The notes under the pieces are model-generated. The model searched no databases. It saw only the letters and a list, made by a program, of their open reading frames with translations, and was not told where the DNA came from. Both the position numbers and the translations under genes were made by a program. Below, one piece after another: positions 11,501 through 23,500 of a stretch of 64,000 nt of DNA. The stretch is from Pieris napi (Eukaryota > Arthropoda > Insecta > Lepidoptera > Pieridae), in the NCBI RefSeq assembly GCF_905475465.1, contig NC_062247.1, positions 7,502,001-7,566,000 of the forward strand. The letters are read 5' to 3'. Every line of letters starts with the position of its first letter. The first letter of the stretch is position 1.

Positions 11501-14500
11501 TTATGTTACGGCAAATTTATTGATGCTGAATTCCCAAAAATACTACAAAACGCTTCTTCTATAGAAAGTTTATTTTCTAGAACAATCGACATGTAACAAA
11601 CACTGATACGTTGGATATTGACACAGACTCGACAAATCGGTGATTCACAATTTACCTTTGATTATTTTAATTTCAGAATCATGTTAACGATAACATTTAT
11701 CGTAAACATGTTTACGATGTTAAGGATTGAGGAAGTATTATATGGTTACCTAAGTAAGAATGTTGATCAAACCAAGACGACTCATTGGTCTAGAGGTTAG
11801 CACCCCTGACTGCGAATCCATGGGTCCCGGGTTCGATCCCCGGCTGAGACGAACATCGATGTGATGAGCTTTTGGTGTTGTGCTTAGGTCTTGGGTGTTT
11901 AAATATGTATTTATATGTCTATCTATCTATTATATGTATGTATATCCGTTGCCTAGTACCAATAACACAAGCTTCACCAGCTTAGCATGGGACTAGGTCA
12001 ATTGGTGTGAATTGTCTTTAAAAAAAAAAAGACGTCACATTTATTATTCTTAAAAATACAGCGCTACTGGGTAACAGGAAAGGTGTCGAGACTTTGCACT
12101 AACTTTCGTATGTCAAAAACGTATTTTATATACAAGAGTCCATATGCCCTGTCTGCAGACATCCCTACATTTAGTCTATGGTTCAACAATCTTATTACCT
12201 ATACTTGTTTTGTTCGTGAATGGTTTTCCTCAGTATTAAAAGTATGTAAACTGTTTAATAAAAAAATATAATTTAGACGGAATATTAGCTTGTCAAACGA
12301 TGGACAAGATTTCTCGAGAATCTTTATACGCGTCTGGTACAACCTTCTTTGTTGTGAAGAATCCGATAGCGGAAATATTAGACACGTTGCACTTTTTTTA
12401 ACTGAATGTACATAAAATAAAAGTGTTCTAGAATAAATACCATATTATTTTAAATATATCGTTCCAGGAGTATTAGAATAACGAAATATTCTACTGCGAA
12501 GTGCTAGACAAAGACCTTGGTTGTTGGTTAATAGACAAACGTTGGTACGTTAAACCCCTAAATGCTAGTTCGTAGTCTGCTAAGCTGTTAGATCAATAAC
12601 GCACCTCGTTTGTTACTTTCGCATTGGCAACACCTCGAGGATTATTTTCACTGAAACGCAATATGGCAGCCATTTTTTTCAAAGAAAACCAGTTTTATAT
12701 AGGTATTATATATTGTATTAGCTATAATTGTTGAAACTTTGTATTTATAACCCCTGACGCCAAATGAAGTATGTTATAAGTTTGTCGTGTCCATGTATTT
12801 CAACTAAACGAATGATGCGGTATTTTTTGTTAGAAAACTGAGAGATTCTTAGCTAACATTTATGAAGGACCGTTCAGGCGTTTTAAGGTCATCAGATTTT
12901 TTATACGGCAGAAGTCTCACAAAGGAAGTTCGTATATAACTGATTTTAAACAAAATGCTCATCTCGTTATGACTTTTAGTGTCCGAGAAATCGTAAACAA
13001 ATATACACTTTAAAAATTAGCACACAAGCTCGAAAAACCTAAAGAAAACCAAATCCCAATTCAGTTTGCAATAACTTGCGGAATGTGAACAGGGAACGTT
13101 GGAAATTTCTCATTACGGAGGCTAAGACACATTTTGGGTCGAAGGGCCAGCTGAGTGAGTGAATACAGGTTTTTTCATAGAACAGGAAAACGGGCAGGAG
13201 AATTTGATATAAAGTGACCCATGGACATTCTCAATGCCAGAGGACTCGCAAGTGCGTTGCTGGGCTTTCAAGAATTGGTACGCTCTTTTCTTGAAGGACC
13301 CAAAGTAATATTGCACAGATTTTTGAAGTAATCTTCTTTGAAGTCGGTTAATAAAATCAGTGTAGTGATCATTTTTATCGAAATTACTACAGATAAATAT
13401 TTTGCCACAGTTTCTTATCAAAATGACGTCATACATACGCACTAATGTCCATATTTACTGGTATGGCCAGTTGGTAAGAACCGTTGAGTCACCAAGGCCG
13501 AGTGAGTACATTTGATAGACATGATAATCACGCAAATAGATAAAAAAGGCAATTTAATTTTGAATACCGAGTAAAAAGTTTATAGCTGATGAATGATTGA
13601 GAGTAACAATAGGACACAGTATTCTGCTCTGCAGTACGACAGGCTAGCAGCACAAGCTAACCAACCACGCCAGCTTTGGAAAGATTTCATTAATTTTGAC
13701 AAAAAGAAGATATAGTATAGTAATACTTAAGATTTACAATAGTAAGTAAACTTTCAGAAAATCTTAATCGAAAATTTACTCTGAATTTTTCAACATTGCG
13801 GATATACATTAAAAATGAAGTGCGATCTAAATTAATGTATTATAAAACTGCTCAATTTTAAATAAAAAGTAACTCACGATAAAAAAAAATTGATTTGGTA
13901 GCTAAAAATATCAGCGTAGCACTATATCTCTTTCTGAGATAAGGAGAAATTTAGAGGAATTATTATTTTGTATTTTTCCGAGTTAGATAATGTTATCAAA
14001 TATTTAACTGGGAGATTCCGATGTCTCGAATTTCACCACTCAATGTAAACGGAAAATTTCACCTAAACAAACATGCACCTTCTTGGCAGTTACATAAGTC
14101 GATAAATTATAATATATGTTACTCTACTGTAAATTACCCAATAATAGTTTGTTATTCGAATACTCAAAAAAATATTTAATTTTTTGATATACATATATAC
14201 ATTAAGCGAGTACAGCCTTTAAAATTATATTTCACACTAGGACTAACAAAAATAACCAATTTAATAAACAACTATGGAAATACTAAAATTGCTTACAGTG
14301 ATCTTATTTACACTTACTTTCTATGTAAGCGTTATACTAATCACTGAAAAATATACGAAAAATTGAACCTTTTTTTCTAAATAATTGAAAACAAAAATCA
14401 CAATTTCAACGTATTAGATGTCATATCTTTCACGGCTTACAAGCTACTCACACATACACATCTGTTACCGCGTTTGTAAATAATATTTTAGACGCTAAGA

Positions 14501-17500
14501 TTTATATAAATTTCGCGTTCAGCTAGACTTCGATCAATAAACAAAAACGAATTAGTCTGACAAGATGACGGATGGGGGCCGTCCCCTTCGACAGGCTTTC
14601 AATGTTTGCGAGAACTGCGCATTTGTTGTGTGCGTGTTATTAATATTAATGGCTGCCTCATGCACTTGGCTGCAAATTCATCAGGAACGGACAAATTCTA
14701 TTGTACAGTCTGCATAGGTCACGCCATTGTATTGCATTTAGGGTAAGTCTGGTTCAAAGCTGTATACAATTTCCAACCGCGAGTCAGAATTGAGATTAGT
14801 CATGAACATTTAAGTTTACGCTCCATACAAATACTAAACATTACCTGTCCACATCGTATCCCTAACTTTAATAATGGTACCTACCAACTATCGTGAGACT
14901 GATCTTAATTTAGATTTTAAACACTTTTTATTATTATTATTATTATGGTTTTTTTCATGTACACTTTATTAGTTTAGTTTGTTTTTGGTTCCTGCTAAGT
15001 TTCTTTTTCTAAACAACTAAATGTAATACATGTATTTTTGCACTTCTTACCTTTCTTATGTAATTTAATACTTTTTTCTTTCTCACAGTGGTTGCCTGGA
15101 AGAGATCGCTCGAAAGCGATAAGGCCGCCAGTTTCTCTCCTTTTTATTTAATTATGTCAATTGTACTATATTAATGTATATGCAACGAAGTGTTAATAAA
15201 TAAATAAATAAATAAATAAAGAACTTAGAAGACCAATTACAGCGTACATTAAGCATTAATAACAGAGCACACGAAATCAAGCCGTAGCGGCGCGCACGCA
15301 ATTAAGAATTTTCTCACAAACGATAAATTAAATTTTCCCCTACAAATGTTTAACCCACATACAGCTAGTCGCTATGCGGATAACTGTACAGGCGTGTTAA
15401 GATGGAGATTCCGTAATGGGAGATGGCTACATCTGGACTTACCGCAAGGCCATCCTCTGCCTTTGCATTCTGATGGCACTGTTTAAAATTCATTGCCGCT
15501 GCAAAAAACTCCGCTACGCGCTTATCATTATAAGACCGTTCACAGTAATTCGTGCAATAATCGTCATACTGATTATAAGAATACCGTTGTAATAAATTAA
15601 TCATGTTCAGCCATTTAACTACGTACGTATAATTTTATAGATAGTGATTAAGCTGTATGTTTTATAGGTTATAAAACATAATCGCCATTCGGAAATTGCT
15701 CAGCTCTAGAATATTATTTTATTATTATTAATTAAAACTTTTATCACAGGGCTTAGAATTAGCAGTAAAACAAGTTAATGGGTACGTTGGTATGCATGAA
15801 AAGGCTGCGTTTACAAGCATCCTTTCTCCGGTAATCTAAATAACAGTACAGAATAATTTTCTGCGATGTACGCATATCCGCACCAATATCTAAGTTGATT
15901 AGAAGATAGATTTCCAGTGTAATTGGTTTCCGCATTCTAAAATCAATCAAGACCTCAGCTTTCGTCATTTGTAAGAGCCAACGGTCGGCCTACATTACTG
16001 TGGGTTCATTAAAATAAAACATACTTCAATTTCGAGGCATCTCACGCCGTCTCATTACTCAATGTCAGAGCTCACGCGAACCACTCCTTAGTTTCGCTAT
16101 CTCTATCTAGACGTGTATGAACTAAAAAAGTTTCAAAATCCAAGTCAATTCTCAAACTGCGTAATCCCAAAATACTATCTGTTAATCAGCATATCTTAAG
16201 TGTTGTAAAAAATGATAGGATATCATCAATTTCACGACATCACAAAATTATATAGTTCAAAAATAAAAAATATTATAAGTGACAATATGGTGCCGTTATG
16301 GTCTAGCGTGATACTCTCAGCTGCATTCGTTGTATCCACCTTTGCATGCAACGATTCAATTAAAAAATTTCTAAACAGTTCTTATTGGATTATGACTCAT
16401 TACGCGACACAGTTAAAAGTGAAAATTGTGTTTATTAAATAGAATTTCCGCAGAGCTTTGAACCCACCCACATAACTATAACAATATTGAAAAAGCTTAA
16501 AAAAAAAATTATGTTAGAATCAAACAACAAATAACTCGATGACACAAGTGTAAAATGTAGGCTGTTTTTAAGCACAATATTACAGTTACTTAAACCAATA
16601 ATGTTAATTACACAGTTCCGGTAACAACTTGATGGTATTTATTATACAGTGTTTAATTTTACGTTTTTTGGAAACAAACACCGACCACACCACATCATAC
16701 ACAACGCAAACCTACATCAAGCTACCCAAAAAACGCTTTTTCTCCTTCAGACTTTAACTACTTTCGTAAAAAAAAATCACCAACGATTCAAAACTTTATA
16801 GTCACTAACAATCCTTAACAACATCTTCTCAACCTTTACTATGCTGAAACGGAAAATATTCTTACTGCACAATAGTTTAATTATAAAATATTATATAGAA
16901 ATTATAAAATACCTTTAAGAAGTCAAAACGAAGGGACTAGCTGCCCAGGGGATTCTAGTGTTGGTGCTAGTGTATTTTTTAAACTAAATATCCATTTTAA
17001 TTATGAATAATAAAGTTTTTTCTTAAAAGGTACATGACACTGCTTTGAGAATAAAGTGAAGAAACACGCGTAGAAAAAGGCCTGGTGATCTCACTGTACA
17101 GCTACGTCCCGGTAATGTATTTGCGTATTGTGTGTACTGGAGTGAGATATGACTAACAAAAAAGATTAAATTTTATTTGTATAAGAAAGTCGAGTTATAT
17201 CTAAGCAACAAAGACAGCTTTTTTTTAAATGCTTTAACTTTTTATAATTGGAATAAATTACTAAATTGCAAATTCACATTAAGTAGATCTTGGTGTCAGA
17301 TCTCTTCACGGAGATTGAGCATGCGCCGAAGAATTAGATCGTTTGGATTTCGTGAGCACGTGGTGATATCGTGCAAACGGGTTCTATCATTACCACCTCC
17401 ACGTGAAACAATTTAAATGGTCGTTTATAAATCTATTATTTGTAATCGAGCTTGTGTAAGTCTTGATTCAATAAAGGAATAGTATGGTTATTACACCATT

Positions 17501-20500
17501 TATTTCCTACTAAGTTCCTATTGTTTGTAAATTAATAAGGCCTTTGCGTCGATGGAATACATTTTTCTATGGCGTCATTTCTAATTAGGAGGAAGTCTTT
17601 AAATGCAAAACTAACTAGATTTATCCTTGGTACACCTTAAACGCGGCGAAATGGTTTCACAAATAGAGTAACAATTACTATAAATATAATAGGATTGAAC
17701 GCAAAAATAAATAATAACTTTAAGTAACTCACGTAGAATGCTTCTGATCAATGATAAAATTCTTAAGTGGCCCAAAACACGAAGTAATGATAGATATCTT
17801 ATAAGTATTGCATTATTTGATCCAAATTGCAACACAGTGTTACATCATCTGTAAGTTGCATCCAACAAAGCTTTTGATTTCGAAATCCTAAGCTTTCAAT
17901 TGCAGTCTAGCGGATCAAATTTTTAATCGGCTATGAAGCTTATGTACGCAAATCTTTTTATTATTTAAGACAAATACTGTCACACAATCCATTGGTATTT
18001 TCCTTTAATCGACTTCAATATATATTTTATTATTATATTATATAGATTCAATAAAGCTTTTAGTATATATAAGATAACTATTCTGTAACTACTACCTGCT
18101 TAAGAATCACTTTCGCTTTAATTATTATCAAGCAAAGTTATAATATTTAACGTTATTAATTAAAAGAATATTACTACACCTACATCAGTCACGCAATACG
18201 ATAATAAAGACAACAATTTAGTCTACTTAAATAGTTTTATTTGGACTTTTTAATTAACTGACCTAAAAAGTAGAATAAAATGTATTCTTAGCACTACATC
18301 ATATATTAACTGATTTATAAAATTATTGATAATAATCGATCGATATATGGGGTGACATTCATTTAATTTCATTCAACTTCGTAAGAAAAGCTTAACCTTT
18401 GCTACAAAACTAACAAAAAACCAAAGTATCTTTGTTCCCCTTCGAAGGAATTAATACATTTTTAATAATCAATAAATTTGTCATGCGGGACAGCTCATAG
18501 GTTTTTCCTTTGAATCATAAAAAATACCTACTGTGTACAATTCAATGTGAATAAAAGGGGATTTTTCACGTGTTCGTAACATTATTCGACGTACATAATT
18601 AATAACCGCTTATCATCGATAAATAATCGATATAAATCAAACATAAAGGATATCATTTTTCGACACATTAATTGAAATTAAGCCGTTTGATTTAACATAA
18701 TAATGGTTAATGCATTTGACAGGTCTAGGTTCAGTCACATAAAAAAAAGATTTATAATAAATACACTCATAAGAACGTACTTACTGGGCTAGTGACCAAT
18801 GCTTTTAAGCTAGCTTCATTTATTTTTATTTTCAATTAACTTTAAAAAAAAAATAAAGACCCACGGAATTTTGTAGCTTTTATGAATTTTGAATATTGAG
18901 TGATCTCTAGATGGTGTTAAAAATTTACCCTATATATGTAGTCTGTTTGAATTTTGAAAACTGTCAAATGATTTCTCCTTGACATAAGCACGCAACGCTC
19001 AGTGTCACATCGATTCACACATTTTCACTTTTAGTCTTGGAATTTGTGGAATGTTAATAGATTGAACTGGTTTTGGATTCGATTAAAGGCAATATGAAAC
19101 GATGACGAGGCCGTGCGGAAAATTAATGGCTTGGGGCCGAAACTAATTTAGTTAAACGGTGTTGAACGTCGCTTTTATTATCTATTTTCGTTTCTACATA
19201 ATTGGTTTAACTATTTAATATATTATGGTATTTATCCCCTTAAAGGACATGGAATTTTAAAGTTAAGTGTCTTCAGTCTTCTTGGCTAAATAATTATTAT
19301 GTTAAATATACGATTAATAGGCCATTCAAATATAATGCGCGAAGCGTAACCGTAAATAAAATATCATTCAATTGTTATCAATGTAAAAAATATCGCAGTA
19401 AGAACTAATTAATAATGTATAAGCCTTTAATCATTTTAATTATATTTTTCAATCTTTGCCGATTGAAAAATATCTATCTATATTCCGCTATATGCGTTTT
19501 TCTGTTTAAAAACCTGTTTACTCAGATTAGACATTTAGTATTTATTTATAAAAATAAATTCAATTTACACAATATGTTCGGTAAAAAATGCAGTAATGAA
19601 TAATTTGTTAGAGTTCATTCAACCGTGAATCCTGTGGAGCTATCACCCGGTTGCGTGTTGCGAGTCCTACGATAACATTAAGCGGTGTTATTATACTGTT
19701 CACTGAGGGTAATATAAGTTACAAAAAACGTTCCTAGAGTCTCAAGCAAAACGATACTGACGCGAATTCGAATACGTAGAACTCCCATTTTAATTTAATC
19801 AATGACAAGGCAACATTAATGCGTTTAGCCGATCGGCTATGTTGGTCGAAATAAGACGGGGTATTGATCCCGGAATGCCTTTGCGAGCTTTTTATAAGGG
19901 CGAAAAGCCGTTTATCCGTGTTATTGGCGAAAAGCAGCGTATCCACAATGTTTTGGAACCCCCGTAACAGCTCCTCATAGCCGATACGTTTGTGCTTTTG
20001 ATGTGGTCGTGTCTGGAGTAGGTAGAGTAAGCGTCATTTTATGGCGATGCGCATATCATCTCCATAATAGCACATTTTGTTGCGACCACGGCGTATACCC
20101 GGTTTATCATATATGAAGAAAAATATGGAGCGAAAACTTTTGATTAAAAAATGGCGACGGGGGCAATGTGAACGTACATTTGCGCAGTCTGCGGCAAATG
20201 GGGTTGGCGTTTCGCTGTCACACGCTCTTTTAGGGTAGGGAAAGGGTGAAAAAGACCAACGGTGAATGAAATGCTCAACAAGAATTGCGATAACACAATG
20301 AAAGTTATATTTTTATTATAACATCACCGACATACAAATAAGAACTAAATAAAGTATACGCATTTAAAATTTCTTTATCAAGGCTGTATAAGATTACTCA
20401 GTGCAAAGCTTTTCTATAGAACCTTATTGGTTAACTGGTGCCAGCGCAAAATCAATAATCTGCAATATGCTAGTGTTCATAAATCACTTCCACTTCAACT

Positions 20501-23500
20501 AAGTTCAGGCCGTGATAAATTACTGTAGAATTAAATTCGTGGTCAGCATCCGATATCAATCAATAAAACGTGAATAAATATTTACGAATAACTCTAATAC
20601 GTATGTATGTGGTGTACACACAAACATCTAAAAAAAATCTTTTTATTACAAAATTAATACAAAGGTAGTAACTAGGTAGTAGATAAAGGTGTAATCTATA
20701 CTAATATTATAAAGAGGAAATATTTGTATGTATGTTTGTAACGAATTGGCTTAAAACGTACTGGACCGATTTTAAGAATTCTTTCACCATTTGATAGGTA
20801 TATTACCACTGATTAATATAGACTATTTTAATTGCCAGAAAAAATAGTATCCCTACTAAAAATACAATTACCCAAGGTTTCAAAAAAAATGCCTATAAAA
20901 TATATTTCATCAATAAATGTCTACCCGTGCGAAGCCGGGACGTGCCGCTAGTAATTAATAGTTTAAATCAATAATAACTTTTAATCAATACATTTTATAA
21001 GATAAATGAAGGAAATTGTATTTTGTTGGTGAAGTTAGTGTGTGGCTATATACTAACGCCTAATCTAAATAATTAAATTACCTTCGGACGATATTATCGA
21101 ATAAATATTAACTTCACAGGCTTTTCTGATGTGAATAAAGTTTAACACGTGGTCGAGTGTGTTGTAAGCGATAATTGGCCATTTTCTATAACATTATTAG
21201 TTACGATTGCAGTTGACATTTAACATACAGAAATAGAATGGGCATTTCGTAAGATATTCTTATAGAAATAGAAGCAACACCTAATTATGAAGATTCTTTC
21301 GCTCGAATCTTGGTTGCGGTTGCATGTTGCAATGAAAACAAAGGCCGGTAATTTACTGTCGGAAAGCGTACGGTTTTATTTTATTGTATTTTTTATTTAG
21401 GAAGGCTGAGTGATGAATGATGCGCGCTGTTGGTCTCTACGGCTTTTTGATACTATAATTTTGTTGCGGCCTGTAGATCAACTAGTTTTATAGGGAACAA
21501 AGCAAAACACTTTGAAATGTGTCGACTTGTCGATTTTTTGTATGAGGAAAAAGTCCATTCAAACGGAAATATAATATAACCAAGCTTGATTGTAATTGAA
21601 AATTGACTTAATCAACCACAAGCATTAATATAAGAATATAACAAAACAGAAATGAAAGAAAGTGAAAATTTAAAAAAAAAAACAGCAAAAAAGGAAAGAA
21701 AGGAAAACATTTTTATATAACCGATAAGTATTCATGAGGAAAAAGAAGTCTAAGATTTCGATATAGTAAATGTATAGTAATGGATAATGATTAGAAAAGC
21801 TTTGAAGTATAAAGCTAATATAATATGAGATTCCTAAATTATCAGCTACGACCTTCATAACCACATCAAACGAGTTCAATAAACATGATAAAACTTGATA
21901 TATTTCCGAATTGATATTTCCCAGAAACATCATAAATCTAAACTACGCATTATGATTATTTTATGTATCGGAACAAATTTAAATATTTACTCAAAAAGAT
22001 CCAATTAGTTTTAGTAAATTTATATTAAAACTAGCTGACCTGGCAAACGTCGTTTTGCCATGTATATCATTTATAATAAAAAAATAGGGGTCGATCGTAG
22101 AGGGGTGAAAATTAGGGGTTGTATGTATTTTAATGCTGTATCATAAAAAAAATTATCTAAAAATTAAAAAAAATTAATTTGGGGTGGACTACCCTTAACA
22201 TTTAGGGGGATGAAAAATAGATATTGTCCGATTCTCAGACATACCCAATATGCACACAAAATTTCATGAGAATCGGTCGAGCCGTTTCGGAGGAGTTTAA
22301 CCACAAACACCGCGACACGAAAATTTTATATATATATGTATTAGATAAAGTTTTTGAAGTAAAATTTACCGTCTCCGGTATTTAGTGTACGTGTACTAAA
22401 AAAATTACGATAATAAAAAAACAACTGATCGCCCAAATCTATCAATACTACGATTGTAGTATTGATACACAACCGCCGCATCAAGTGTTCAACGACATAT
22501 TGTTTAAATACTCGTACATTATTTTGCTTCTAATAGCCAATACAATAGGTATACTGTGATTAGATAGCTAATACATCGGCGTGAAAGAACTTTGTTTTAT
22601 AAACTACCAGTTTTGTGGGAATGCAACTTGAATAATGTTTAATCAGTGAACCGTCCATTGTCTGGTGTTGCGTGCTATGACGATACATTACTCGTTTAAG
22701 TATGTAATTTTACCCCGTCTTGCACAATGTTGGTCTATAAACTAGACTTATACGTCGCAATTTTAGATCATAGAAAAAAGAGATGACATACCGTCCTTCC
22801 TTTTGTAGAGAAATTGCAATAAGCAACGTTTAAGACAATAACACAACAACACAATCATGAGCTGTTATAGTGCTGTATGTGCCTCGTGCAAACAATTTTT
22901 ACCGTTTAGAAGACTTATTTTGGTAAATACTAGTTTTATACTAAACAATCAAGGATCCGAGTAAAAAAATACAGTACAAATTAAGATATTTAAAAATATA
23001 AGGCCTAGTACGCAATCTATTTACGAGATGGCAAACGTTATTACAATAAAATATTAATAATGTTGTCATTCAATTTAATATAAAATTGGTAGGAAAGGAA
23101 AGATAATTTTCTCTTCTATTTTGATCCAGCAACAGTAATAAAACTATGTCCTACTGCCATACAAAACATAATGATATAGAAATGATGACAAAACTAGTTT
23201 ACAAGAGGTCAACCATAGTCACGTATGCAATTTTCTTTTGCAGGACGCAAGTCGGACGGCCGCAGTTCCGTATATCATTCATATTGATAACTACACTCTT
23301 GATGGCTAGTTGAATTAGTGAGTTGAAACGCAACTGGTTATTACGCTGTAATAGCTGATCATTTTAAAAATTCAGCCTGGTTCAATTGGGGTATCTATGC
23401 TCAAGCAATACTTTCTACAAAATTAGTGGTATTTTAAATATAAAAACATATTTTGTTACTTTTGGCTAACGTTGGGTCGTTCTGTCTATTTGTTGGACAT

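Noticed and set aside
11778..11850. tRNA gene candidate
   Set aside because: A and B boxes are good, but the acceptor stem does not pair and a SINE body with poly(A) follows, so it is a SINE head.
17177..17416. 79-codon plus-strand frame with an Arg-rich end
   Set aside because: No motif, no promoter or splice context; the Arg/Ser run is short and not conserved in pattern.
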